Source: Streptomyces sp. NRRL F-5135 (GTDB taxonomy: Bacteria; Actinomycetota; Actinomycetes; Streptomycetales; Streptomycetaceae). From it: DNA of 64,000 bases. The stretch is from assembly GCF_000719775.1 (NCBI RefSeq), contig NZ_JOHR01000025.1:49785-113784 (forward strand), read 5' to 3'. Of the stretch, positions 25,787 through 34,382 are shown piece by piece (position 1 is the first letter of the stretch; each line of letters starts with the position of its first letter). Under the pieces are notes generated by a model. That model had not been told where the DNA came from. It made no database searches and worked only from the letters and a program-made list of their open reading frames with translations. Made by a program: the position numbers and the translations under genes.

Positions 25787-25984
25787 GAGGGGCTCCTTCC
25801 GGGAGCGGTGACGTCCGCGTACGCGACGCGGGTGGGAACGTAGGGGGTCGGGGCCGGATGGGCGCACGACCGTTTCGTACCCGCGGTGGGCGAGAGCACG
25901 GTCGGTGCCGACGGGGCGTGGGCCGGGACGGGTACGGGGGGGGTACGGGGGACGGGGTGCGGGGGGTGCGTGTCTCCGCCGGGG

Positions 25985-27031
25985 TCAGCCGGCCAGTTCC
26001 ACGACGCGGTCGGGACGGGCGACGACGGTGACCTGGTCCCCGGGGCGCGGGTCCGGGCCGGTCTCGTCGGCGCGCAGCGCGGCGATGAGCGGTACGGGCT
26101 CGTCGCCGGTGCCCTGGGTCGTCAGGGCGATGTGCCGGTCGACACCGCGGTAGGCGACGCGGGTGACGGTGGCGGGCAGCGCGAGCCGGGCGCCCTCCGT
26201 CGCGGGCCCGGTGGAGATCTCCAGGTGCTCGGGGCGCACGGTCAGCAGGCGGCCGTCCCGCTCGACGAAGTTCTCGTATCCGAGGAATTCGGCGACGAAG
26301 CGGTTGGCGGGGCGCGGGAACACCTCGGCGGGTGAACCGCTCTGCATGACGCGCCCCGCGCGCATGAGCACCATCGCGTCCGACATCTCCAGGGCCTCGT
26401 CCTGGTCGTGGGTCACGAGGACGACGGTCAGTCCCGTCTCGGCCTGGATACGGCGGATCTCCGCGCGCATCTGCACCCGCAGGCGGGCGTCGAGGTTGGA
26501 GAGCGGCTCGTCGAGGAGGAGCAGTGAGGGGCGGATCGCGATGGCGCGGGCGAGCGCCACTCGCTGTTGCTGCCCGCCGGACAGCTTCTTGGGGCGCTGC
26601 CCGGCGAGGTGGCCGAGTCCGACGAGGTCGAGGGTGTCGGCCACGCGCTTGCGGCGTTCCTCCACCGGGACGCGGCGCAGTTTCAGCCCGAACCCGACGT
26701 TGTCCGCCACCGTCATGTGCGGGAAGAGCGCGTAGGACTGGAAGACCATGCCGAGGTTGCGCTTCTCGGGCGGGAGCCGGGTGGCGTCCTCGCCGGCGAT
26801 GCGGATGGTTCCCGAGGTCGGGGTGGTGTAGCCCGCCAGCATGCGCAGGGTGGTCGTCTTGCCGCATCCGCTCGGACCGAGCAGGGTCGTGATCTTCCCC
26901 TGTTCGACGGTGAGGTTGAGGCCGTCGACCGCGGTGAAGTCCCCGAAGGTCTGGCGTATGTCGATGAATTCGGCGGCGGCGGCGGTGGTCGATGCGGTGG
27001 ACGGCGCGGCGGTCGGTGAGGCGGCGGTCAT
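25985..27031 (-). CDS. ABC transporter ATP-binding protein, PotA-like
   Basis: 348-residue ATPase. Walker A is GPSGCGKTTTLRMLAGY, followed by LPPEKRNLGMVFQSYALFPH. The signature is KLSGGQQQRVALARAIAIRP and Walker B is LLLLDEPLSNLDARLRVQ. The H-loop is in VLVTHDQDEALEMSD. The C-terminal 80 residues (VRPEHLEISTGPATEGARLA onward) form a TOBE regulatory domain. The N-terminus is Ala/Ser/Thr-rich. The ATG at 27031 overlaps the permease stop (ATGA). Confidence 0.93.
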   Translation of the reverse strand: MTAASPTAAPSTASTTAAAAEFIDIRQTFGDFTAVDGLNLTVEQGKITTLLGPSGCGKTTTLRMLAGYTTPTSGTIRIAGEDATRLPPEKRNLGMVFQSYALFPHMTVADNVGFGLKLRRVPVEERRKRVADTLDLVGLGHLAGQRPKKLSGGQQQRVALARAIAIRPSLLLLDEPLSNLDARLRVQMRAEIRRIQAETGLTVVLVTHDQDEALEMSDAMVLMRAGRVMQSGSPAEVFPRPANRFVAEFLGYENFVERDGRLLTVRPEHLEISTGPATEGARLALPATVTRVAYRGVDRHIALTTQGTGDEPVPLIAALRADETGPDPRPGDQVTVVARPDRVVELAG

Positions 27032-27822
27032 CAGTTGATCCCCCCGAAGATCTTGGTGAATCCGACGGTCCGTTCCGCTATGACGGCGATGACGACGGTT
27101 CCGGCCAGGATGAGTGTGGACATGGCGGCGATGACGGGGTCGTACGACTGCTGGATGTAGTCGAGCATCGTCACCGGCAGGGTGCCGAAGTCCCGGCTCT
27201 GCAGGAGCAGCGAGAGCGGCACGTTGTTGAACGAGGTGATGAAGCCGAGCAGCCCGGCGGACATCACGCCGGGGCGCAGCAACGGCAGGGTGACCGTGCG
27301 GAAGGCGTGCCACGGCGAGGAGCCGAGGCCGCGCGCGGCCTCTTCGAGGGACTGGTCGGCGAGCGCCAGCGACGCGCCGGTGACGCGCACGGCGTACGGC
27401 ATCAGCAGCACGGTGTGCCCGACGAGCAGGGCGAGGAAGGACGTCTGCTTGAGCCCGATCATCAGCTGCTGGTACAGCGCGAGCCCGATGACGAGTTCGG
27501 GGATGACGAGCGGCGAGAGGAACAGTCCTTCGAGCAGCGAACGGCCGGGGATGTGGCCGCGGTGCAGCGCCAGGGCGACGGGCACGCCGACGGCGAGCGC
27601 CAGTGCCGTCGAGACGACGGCGAGCAGCAGGCTGGAGGTGAGCGCCTGGCTGAAGCTCTCGTTGGCGACGGCTTCGCCGAACCACCGCACGGAGAATCCC
27701 TCGGGCGGGAATTTCAGGGTGCTGCCGGCGGTGAACGCTCCGCCGACCACGAAGAGGATCGGTACGAGCATGACCACATAGCCGAGCACGGCCAGGGCCG
27801 CTGCGATCGGGCGTGCTTTCAC
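27031..27822 (-). CDS. ABC transporter permease, PotC-like
   Basis: 263-residue inner-membrane subunit with six hydrophobic segments. The EAA loop reads SLEEAARGLGSSPWHAFRTV, followed by TLPLLRPGVMSAGLLGFITS. The GTG at 27822 overlaps the stop of the first permease, so the permease pair is translationally coupled. PotC-like members pair with a PotB-like partner, here the preceding gene. Confidence 0.92.
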   Translation of the reverse strand: MKARPIAAALAVLGYVVMLVPILFVVGGAFTAGSTLKFPPEGFSVRWFGEAVANESFSQALTSSLLLAVVSTALALAVGVPVALALHRGHIPGRSLLEGLFLSPLVIPELVIGLALYQQLMIGLKQTSFLALLVGHTVLLMPYAVRVTGASLALADQSLEEAARGLGSSPWHAFRTVTLPLLRPGVMSAGLLGFITSFNNVPLSLLLQSRDFGTLPVTMLDYIQQSYDPVIAAMSTLILAGTVVIAVIAERTVGFTKIFGGIN

Positions 27823-28649
27823 TGCACTCGTCCTTTCGCCCGCGCGACGGCCGAGCTGAGCCCGGAGACCAGGAAGACGAGCACGGTCATGACGAGCGCC
27901 GTCGCGGAGGCCGCGGCCCAGTTGACGGTGACGCTCGAATAGGAGAACAACTGGGTGGCCAGCATGCGTTGGGAGGATCCGCCGAGGAGGTACGGGGTGG
28001 TGTACGCGGTGATGCTGCCGGCGAAGACCAGGGTGGCGGCGACGACGACACCCGGCAGGGACAGCGGTACGACCACGCTCCACAGGGTGCGCAGGCGGCT
28101 CGCGCCGAGTCCGCGGGCGGCGTCGTCGAGTCCCGCGTCGACCTGGGCGACCGCCGAGTAGCAGGCCACGACGGCGAGCGGGAGGAAGAGCTGGACCAGG
28201 CCGAGCACGACGGCGAGCGGGGTGTACAGCAGCTGGGGCGCCTCGTCGGCGAACCCGAGCCCCGTGATCAGCCGGCCGGCGAAGCCGTTGGAGCCGAGGA
28301 TCACCAGCCAGCCGAAGGTGCGTACGACATTGCTGAGGAGCAGCGGGAAGACCGCGAGCGCCAGCCAGATGCCGGCCCAGCGGGAGGTGGAGCGGGCCAG
28401 CAGGCAGGCGATGGGAAAGGCGAGGACGATGCACAGCGCGGTGACGACGAGCCCCAGGCCGAGGGTGCGGCCGATGATGCCGAGGTCGTACGGGTCGGAG
28501 AGCATCTCGCCGAGCCGTACGAACACGTCGGACGGGGTCACTCCCGGGGGTGAGAAGAGCATCACCGCGGAAGGCACGGCGAAGCCGAACACGATGAGGA
28601 GCAGCCCCGGGAGCAGGAGGAGCGCGCCGGCGCGCGGACGATTGTTCAT
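27819..28649 (-). CDS. ABC transporter permease, PotB-like
   Basis: 276-residue subunit, first gene of the Pot-like/add operon. The EAA loop is AGLDDAARGLGASRLRTLWS, followed by VVVPLSLPGVVVAATLVFAG. The ATG at 28649 begins MNNRPRAGALLLLPGLLLIV. An in-frame ATG at 28691 would add 14 residues but would lie inside the repressor operator, so the downstream start is preferred. The promoter must lie between here and the divergent LacI gene. Confidence 0.9.
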   Translation of the reverse strand: MNNRPRAGALLLLPGLLLIVFGFAVPSAVMLFSPPGVTPSDVFVRLGEMLSDPYDLGIIGRTLGLGLVVTALCIVLAFPIACLLARSTSRWAGIWLALAVFPLLLSNVVRTFGWLVILGSNGFAGRLITGLGFADEAPQLLYTPLAVVLGLVQLFLPLAVVACYSAVAQVDAGLDDAARGLGASRLRTLWSVVVPLSLPGVVVAATLVFAGSITAYTTPYLLGGSSQRMLATQLFSYSSVTVNWAAASATALVMTVLVFLVSGLSSAVARAKGRVQ

Positions 28650-28694
28650 CAATGGGTAGTTCGATTCTTTGGGCCGAGCGACGAAGATCATCGC

Positions 28695-28718
28695 TGCAAC
28701 CGGTTGTGCAACCGGTTC
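28695..28718. promoter_or_regulatory. Tandem LacI-type operators
   Basis: Two adjacent 12-mers TGCAACCGGTTG and TGCAACCGGTTC. The first contains the perfect palindrome CAACCGGTTG (28697-28706) and the second differs at one end. AACCGGTT with a central CG is the classic LacI/GalR-family operator core. The pair sits 46 bases before the PotB start and about 120 bases before the divergent LacI gene, so it could control both. Confidence 0.8.
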
Positions 28719-28840
28719 CAGGGAGCTTAGATCGTAGCGGGCCGAGCGCCACAGGCCCATATGTAAACATCGCGTAAATCCTGATCCGTCCAGCCGACGG
28801 AAAGCGGACCCCGCCGGTAAGGCGGAAAGGAAAGGGTGAC

Positions 28841-29830
28841 GTGAAACCCACCGACGACGAGCGTCCCGACGGCCGGCCCGTGCCCACGCTCGACGATGTC
28901 GCCCGGCGCGCCGGCGTGTCGAAGTCGACTGCGTCCCGGGCGCTGAGCCGTCCCGATCTCGTCGCCCCGGCCACCATCGCCCGGGTCCACGACGCCGCCG
29001 TCGGACTGGGTTTCGAGCCCAGCCGGGTGGCGCGCGCCCTGGCCCACGGCCGTACCGGCCTGATCGCGCTCGTCGTGCCCACGCTGGAGAACACCTTCTT
29101 CACGCCCATCATCAACGGCGCCCAGGCGCGTGCCGCCGAGGCCGGATCGCAGCTGACGGTGGCGGTGCACGAACCGGACGACCACCCGGCCCTGGCCCGC
29201 CTCGCCCGCCAGGTCGACGGTTTCCTCCTCACCGCGCCACGCGGCGACGACGACAGCGTCCGGGCCGTCGCCCGGCTCGCTCCCACGGTGCTCATCGACC
29301 GCGAGGTGGAGGGGATCACCTCGGTCTCCGCCGATGTGGCCCGCGCCTTCGGCGAGGTCGTCGGGCACCTGGCCGGGGCGAGGCACCGGCGCATCGCCTA
29401 CCTCGGGGGGCCGCACGGCTCGTGGCAGAGCCTGCGGCGCTCCGAGGCGGTGCACCGCGCCGCGCTCGGGCGGGCCGAACTCAGCATGCTGGGACCGGTG
29501 CCGGCCACGTTCACCGCCGGTGTGGAGAGCGTCGACGCGGTCCTCGACAGCGGGGCGAGCGCGGTGGTCCCGTACGCGACGTCGGTGGCGCTGGGCCTGA
29601 TGGCGGCCCTGGCCCGGCGCGGGGTCGACGTGCCGGGCCAGGTGCTCGTCAGCGCGGAGCGTTCGGTCCTCGACGCGCTCGGCATGACCCGGGTACCCGC
29701 CATCGACGTGGACGGCGAACTGCTCGGCCGGGTGGCCGCGGAACGTCTCGTCGAACGGATCGAGCGGCGCGGCGGTACGGCGGGGGCGTCGTCCTGGCTC
29801 CCCGTCGGCGTACGGCTGCCCACCGGATGA
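28841..29830 (+). CDS. LacI-family transcriptional regulator of the Pot-like/add operon
   Basis: 329 residues. The N-terminal helix-turn-helix is PTLDDVARRAGVSKSTASRA (about residues 14-33), followed by a hinge helix around SRVARALAHGRTGLIALVVP. The remainder is a periplasmic-binding-type ligand domain ending in SSWLPVGVRLPTG. The GTG at 28841 has GGAAAGGAAAGGG upstream. It is divergent from the ABC operon and two LacI-type palindromes lie between them, so autoregulation and repression of the operon are likely. The inducer may be the imported nucleoside or a derivative. Confidence 0.92.
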   Translation: MKPTDDERPDGRPVPTLDDVARRAGVSKSTASRALSRPDLVAPATIARVHDAAVGLGFEPSRVARALAHGRTGLIALVVPTLENTFFTPIINGAQARAAEAGSQLTVAVHEPDDHPALARLARQVDGFLLTAPRGDDDSVRAVARLAPTVLIDREVEGITSVSADVARAFGEVVGHLAGARHRRIAYLGGPHGSWQSLRRSEAVHRAALGRAELSMLGPVPATFTAGVESVDAVLDSGASAVVPYATSVALGLMAALARRGVDVPGQVLVSAERSVLDALGMTRVPAIDVDGELLGRVAAERLVERIERRGGTAGASSWLPVGVRLPTG

Positions 29831-29951
29831 CGGCGACGGCGGTGCGGCCGGACGCCGTCGATGACCCGTCCGGTGACGCCTTCGCCGACCCGCCGGGGGC
29901 CCCGGCGACGGCCCCGGCGCGACTGTCCGACCTCTCGGTTACGTTGGCGCC

Positions 29952-30656
29952 ATGACTTCCTTCGTACTGGTGGCAGGCGCGTGGCTCGGGGCGTGGGCGT
30001 GGGACGACGTGGTGGACGAGCTGCGTGCGGCCGGGCACGACGCTCATCCGCTGACGCTGTCGGGCCTCGGCGAGAAGCGGGACGCGCCCGCCGGACAGCA
30101 GACCCATGTGCGGGACATCGTCCAGGAGATCGAGCGCCGTGATCTGCGCGAGGTCGTCCTGGTCGGGCACAGCTACGCGGGCATTCCGGTCGGTCAGGCC
30201 GCGGCCGGCATCGGTGACCGGCTGGCCCGCGTGGTCTTCGTGGACTCGAACATCCCGGCGGACGGTGAGTCGTTCGTGTCCGGCTGGCCGGACGGCCGGG
30301 CGATGGTGGAGGCGTCGATAGCCGAGAACGGGGGCTTCTGGCCCCCGCTGTCCGCGTCCGACTACGAGGGCCAGGGCCTGAGTGACGAGCAGATCGGGCG
30401 GATCGTCGGCGGAGCGACACCCCACCCGGGCGCCACGCTGACCGAGCCGGCCGTCCTGGCGCGCCCGCTCGGCGAGATTCCGGCGACGTACGTCAAGTGC
30501 CTGCTCGACGGCCCGGAGCCGGGCGCGGACGTGGCCGCGCTGCTGACCGGGGAGCGCTGGCGCCTGGTCGAGATGGACACCGGCCACTGGCCGATGTTCT
30601 CCCGCCCACGCGAGCTGGCGCGGATCCTTCTCGACGCGGCCGGTGCCGGCGGCTGA
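29952..30656 (+). CDS. Alpha/beta-hydrolase, esterase-like
   Basis: 234 residues. MTSFVLVAGAWLGAWAWDDV holds the oxyanion region, EVVLVGHSYAGIPVGQAAAG the nucleophile elbow with Ser (GHSYAG), VVFVDSNIPADGESFVSG the region of the acid and VEMDTGHWPMFSRPRELARI the catalytic His. It resembles the methylesterase/salicylate-esterase-like proteins common in Streptomyces. TACGTT lies six bases before the ATG and no ribosome-binding site is visible, so it may be leaderless. It is cytoplasmic and its substrate is unknown. Confidence 0.85.
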   Translation: MTSFVLVAGAWLGAWAWDDVVDELRAAGHDAHPLTLSGLGEKRDAPAGQQTHVRDIVQEIERRDLREVVLVGHSYAGIPVGQAAAGIGDRLARVVFVDSNIPADGESFVSGWPDGRAMVEASIAENGGFWPPLSASDYEGQGLSDEQIGRIVGGATPHPGATLTEPAVLARPLGEIPATYVKCLLDGPEPGADVAALLTGERWRLVEMDTGHWPMFSRPRELARILLDAAGAGG

Positions 30657-30725
30657 GCCGCGCGCTCGGCCACCGGCCGGCTTCGGCCACGGCCCTCTGT
30701 CGCGGTCGTCGGCGCGCCGTGGCGC

Positions 30726-32051
30726 TCACACGACGGTGACCGGGTGCCGGACGACGGCGTCGAAGAAGTAGCCCTGCGTGTTGTGCGTGGCCTCGACGGG
30801 CTGCGTCCGGCCGACCGTGTCCGTGGCGCGTGCCAGCAGTTCGGTCCTGCCCGGTGTGCCGGGGCGCCAGGGGACGCTCCAGCGTGTCCAGCCGTCCCGG
30901 CGCGGGGCGTCGTGCGCACGGGCCGGGCGCCAGGTGGCACCCGCGTCGGTGCTGACCGACACCTCCCGTACTCCCCCGGCGCCGGACCACGACCTGCCGT
31001 GCAGAACGTACTCGCGGCCCGCGTCGAACGTCTCCCCGCTCGCGAGTTCGAAGGCGCTCTTGAGCGTCTGCCGGGTCAGCGGTGGCCCGCCCCCTTCCGG
31101 GTGAGCGGGGCCGAACAGCCGGTAGAAGTCGGTGTTCCAGGGCGAGTACAGCGGTTCGGCGGAGACCTCGATGTCGCCGACCCACTTGACCGAGGAGATG
31201 CCCACCCAGGAGGGAACCAGCACCCGCACCGGGTGACCGTGGTCGTACGGCAGCGGCTCGCCGTTCATCTCGTACGCCAGGATCACGTCGTCCAGCGCCT
31301 TGGCGACCGGCAGGGGACGGCGCACCCGCCCCAGGTTCACCCCCTCCGTCACATACTCGTCGTCCAGGCCACGCGGCATGACGTCCACCGCCCTGCGGTC
31401 GAGCCCGGCCCGCCGCAGCACCTCCGACAGCCGGACACCGCCCCACCGCGCGACACCGACGGCGCCCAGGGTCCACGCCGTGCCGGAGACGGACTGCCCC
31501 TGCTGAGTGGCGTACAGCGAACGGCCGTTGCCCGCGCATTCGACGAAGGCCGTGTGCCGGACGGCAGGCAGCGCCCGCAGGTCGTCGAGGCCGAACTCGA
31601 CGGCCCGGTCGAGGCCGGGCGCGCCGCGCAATCCGCTTCCCCACAGCTTCAGACGCCACCGCGCCGGATCGATGACGGGAGTGGTGGTGTGGTTGCGGAC
31701 GAAGAAACGGTCGGCGGGCGTCAGATAGCCGGTCTCCCGCAGCGCCTGCCATCGCGTCTCGGCGTTGGTCCCGCGTACGGTGAACCACTCGGCGGGCAGC
31801 GGCTTGACGATTCCGCCGGCGGACACGGTGGCGGACGTGATGGTGGACGCGGCGCCGGAGCCGGCTGTCGACGCGGCGACGGCCCGTGACGCGGACGGCA
31901 GAGCCGCTGCCGTGGCTACGGTGGCGAGCAGGGCCAGCAGGTGACGGCGGGACATCCCGTCCGCCCTGGCCGCGCCGGCGAGCCACTGCCCCGACCGCAG
32001 CCGGTCGTAGGCGACTTCATCGGCCGGGCCGGGTCGGGAGACGTCTCTCAT
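30726..32051 (-). CDS. Tat-exported molybdopterin sulfite oxidase-like enzyme
   Basis: 441 residues. A 32-residue N-terminal extension precedes the twin-arginine motif MSRRHLLALLATVATAAALP, so an alternative start at that Met is possible; the ATG at 32051 was kept because GGAGGAGAGG precedes it. The catalytic domain has FFVRNHTTTPVIDPARWRLK and AFVECAGNGRSLYATQQGQS, in which the Cys should ligate molybdenum. HGHPVRVLVPSWVGISSVKW follows, then a C-terminal Mo-co dimerisation domain (VREVSVSTDAGATWRPARAH). It should oxidise sulfite or a related compound outside the membrane. No cytochrome c partner is seen. Confidence 0.88.
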   Translation of the reverse strand: MRDVSRPGPADEVAYDRLRSGQWLAGAARADGMSRRHLLALLATVATAAALPSASRAVAASTAGSGAASTITSATVSAGGIVKPLPAEWFTVRGTNAETRWQALRETGYLTPADRFFVRNHTTTPVIDPARWRLKLWGSGLRGAPGLDRAVEFGLDDLRALPAVRHTAFVECAGNGRSLYATQQGQSVSGTAWTLGAVGVARWGGVRLSEVLRRAGLDRRAVDVMPRGLDDEYVTEGVNLGRVRRPLPVAKALDDVILAYEMNGEPLPYDHGHPVRVLVPSWVGISSVKWVGDIEVSAEPLYSPWNTDFYRLFGPAHPEGGGPPLTRQTLKSAFELASGETFDAGREYVLHGRSWSGAGGVREVSVSTDAGATWRPARAHDAPRRDGWTRWSVPWRPGTPGRTELLARATDTVGRTQPVEATHNTQGYFFDAVVRHPVTVV

Positions 32052-32284
32052 GATGGCCTTTCCTCTCCTCCGCCGGGCCGACGCGCGACCACACGGTCCG
32101 TGGCACGGGTGTACCGCCCACGACCGTAGGGCCGTAGTGCTGCGGCAGTGTGAACGGCGTGTGGCAGGGCGTCCCGCGACGCGCGCTCCCGTGCGATTCG
32201 GGCGCGTTGCGCGCGTCGGCCACCGAGCCCTGCGCCCCGGCGGGAACCGCCGCGCTCGGGGCTGCCCCCGCGGCGTCGGCGCCG

Positions 32285-33046
32285 TCAGCCCGCTCGGGTC
32301 GCCACCAGTACATGGCTGTCGCCGAACTGCCAGACTGGCGCCGCGTGTTCGAAGCCCGCCCGGCGCAGCAGCTCCACGTGGCGGGGCAGGGAGATCGCCT
32401 CGCCCGCCTCCGTGATCGGGCCCCGCCGCTCGCGCTCCTCCAGCAGGTCCGCGAGTTCCGGGTCCTCGCCCACCGCCGCCCACCAGGTGTCCCAGTCCTC
32501 GTGGGCGGAGACCCCTTGCCGCCGGGCGCGGCAGCGGCCCACGTGTGCGGCGATCCGGGCGTGCCGGGCGCCGGTCTGGCACAGGTGGTCGGCGTTGATC
32601 AGCACGCCGCCCGGGCGCAGCATCGCGGCCAGTTGGGCGTAGGTGGGCCGCAGCGCCGCCTCGGAGAGGTAGTGCAGGGCCGTCGTGGAGACAGCCGCGT
32701 CGACGGGCCGCCGCAGCCCCAGGGCGTCGGTCCATCCTGCCGCGCCGATCTCGGCGTCGACATAGCGGGCGGCGTCCGAGCGGTGGGTACGGGCCAGTTC
32801 CAGGAGCAGCGGGTCCATGTCGACCGCCACGATCTCCGCCCGCGGCAGGCGCGCGGCCAGCCGGGCCGCCAGGGACCCGGGGCCGCACCCGAGATCGAGG
32901 ATCTGCGGGCACGGCTGCCCCTCCGTCACGTGCTCGACGACATCGGCGATCACCGTGAACCGCTCCTCGCGGTCGACGGCGTAGCGCAGTTGCTGCCGCT
33001 CCCACCTTCGCACCCACGATTCAGCCGCCGCCATGCTCAGCCCCAT
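32285..33046 (-). CDS. Class I SAM-dependent methyltransferase
   Basis: 253 residues. CPQILDLGCGPGSLAARLAA is the SAM-binding motif I, EIVAVDMDPLLLELARTH motif II, and VDAAVSTTALHYLSEAALRP contains motif IV. The ATG at 33046 was chosen (GAGGG upstream). A GTG at 33064 would add six residues. The start region at 33001-33060 precedes a short gap to the PLP operon end. The substrate cannot be predicted. It is related to ubiquinone/trans-aconitate-type methyltransferases only in the general fold. Confidence 0.85.
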   Translation of the reverse strand: MGLSMAAAESWVRRWERQQLRYAVDREERFTVIADVVEHVTEGQPCPQILDLGCGPGSLAARLAARLPRAEIVAVDMDPLLLELARTHRSDAARYVDAEIGAAGWTDALGLRRPVDAAVSTTALHYLSEAALRPTYAQLAAMLRPGGVLINADHLCQTGARHARIAAHVGRCRARRQGVSAHEDWDTWWAAVGEDPELADLLEERERRGPITEAGEAISLPRHVELLRRAGFEHAAPVWQFGDSHVLVATRAG

Positions 33047-33157
33047 CGACCGTGCCGCCCTCACTCGTTCCCGTACCCGACCGGTGACCCCAATCTACCG
33101 TAACTGAAAACGGTTCCCGTTACGCGCTGTGCATCGCGAGCGCGTTCTCCGAGTGGG

Positions 33158-34378
33158 TCACTCCAGCGTGCGCAGGACGTCGAGGAGCCGGTCGATCTCC
33201 TCCGGTGTGTTGTAGACGTGCACACTGACCCGCACGGAACTGGTCTTCTCGCCCGCACCCGACTGGCAGTGGTCGTCGGTACGGACCATGAAGCCGTGGC
33301 TGAAGAGGATGAAGCCCATGTCGTGCGCGCCGATGTCGCGGTGCCGGAAGGTCACGATGCCGCAGCGCGGCTGTACCCCGCTGCCCGGGTCCAGGCTCTT
33401 CTGACAGCCCAGCACCTGGTACGGGGCCAGCTTCCGCAGGCCGTCGGTGAGCCGGAGCGCGAGGGCCGTGGTCCAGCGCTCGATCCGGTCCGTCCCGGCC
33501 GCCTCCAGCCAGTCGAGAGCGGCGGACAGCCCGGCGGCGCCCGCCGTGTTGGGGGTGCCGTCCCATCCGCCGGGGGCGAACCGGGGCCCGCGCGCCTGAC
33601 GCGCCCAGACGGCGCCCGAGCCCGGCAGCGCCAAGGCCTTGTGCCCGGAGAACACCACGAAATCCACGTCGAGGTCGGCGACGGACACCGGCAGGTGCCC
33701 CACGCTCTGCGCGGCGTCGAGGCAGATGGGTATCTCCGGCCCGACGGCCCGCCGAATGCGCTGGACGTTCATGTCCGCACCGTAGACGTGGTGCACATGG
33801 GTCGCCGCGACGAAGCGGGTCCGGGGCCCGACCGTCTCGGCGAGGGCCGCCGGGTCGTAGTCGCCGGAGGCCGCCTGGTACGGCATCTCGCGCACCGTCA
33901 CGCGCACTCCCCTGGCGGCCAGCAGCTTCTGGAGGTCCAGCCAGGGGACCAGATTCGCCTGATGATCGGCGAACGGCACGACGATCTCGTCACCGTCGGT
34001 CAGGACACCGGGCAGCCAGTCGAGCGCGACCGAGCGCAGCCCCGCGGTGGTTCCGCTGGTGAAGAAGACGTCCGACCGCTCCGGCGCCGGGTCTGCGAAG
34101 AAGGACTTGATCCTGGCGCGCGTGTCCTCCAGCAGTGCGGTCGACGCGTTGGCCCAGGGATAGGTACCACGGCCCGCGTTGGCGTTGACGGTGGTCAGGT
34201 ACGTCTGGACGGCGTCCAGGACCGCGCGTGGCTTCTGGGACGTCGCGGCGCTGTCCAGGTAGACGAGTTCGGGATGCTCCGCGATGATCGGGAACATGGC
34301 GCGCAGGGGGCGTTGCCATCGGCTCAGGTCCTCCGGGAACGATTCCTCGCGGATCAGGGAGACGTCCTCCTCGGTCAT
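33158..34378 (-). CDS. Class V aminotransferase/cysteine desulfurase-like PLP enzyme (SufS/CsdA fold)
   Basis: 406 residues, third gene of the PLP operon. PELVYLDSAATSQKPRAVLD, then ANAGRGTYPWANASTALLED and VFFTSGTTAGLRSVALDW match the SufS/CsdA group. The PLP-binding Lys is in DFVVFSGHKALALPGSGAVW, after ICLDAAQSVGHLPVSVADLD with the cofactor Asp. The C-terminal region near GIVTFRHRDIGAHDMGFILF follows the fold. The mobile-loop Cys of true desulfurases lies in the SGVQPRC / HCQSGAGE area but the RxGxHC consensus is not intact (MVRTDDHCQSGAGE), so a desulfurase or a lyase/aminotransferase activity are both possible. It starts 4 bases after the cysteine synthase gene. Confidence 0.82.
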   Translation of the reverse strand: MTEEDVSLIREESFPEDLSRWQRPLRAMFPIIAEHPELVYLDSAATSQKPRAVLDAVQTYLTTVNANAGRGTYPWANASTALLEDTRARIKSFFADPAPERSDVFFTSGTTAGLRSVALDWLPGVLTDGDEIVVPFADHQANLVPWLDLQKLLAARGVRVTVREMPYQAASGDYDPAALAETVGPRTRFVAATHVHHVYGADMNVQRIRRAVGPEIPICLDAAQSVGHLPVSVADLDVDFVVFSGHKALALPGSGAVWARQARGPRFAPGGWDGTPNTAGAAGLSAALDWLEAAGTDRIERWTTALALRLTDGLRKLAPYQVLGCQKSLDPGSGVQPRCGIVTFRHRDIGAHDMGFILFSHGFMVRTDDHCQSGAGEKTSSVRVSVHVYNTPEEIDRLLDVLRTLE

Positions 34379-34382
34379 CTCG

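Noticed and set aside
32120..32284. Small protein frames in the gap between the sulfite oxidase-like and methyltransferase genes
   Set aside because: No ribosome-binding site, codon bias or similarity supports any of them.
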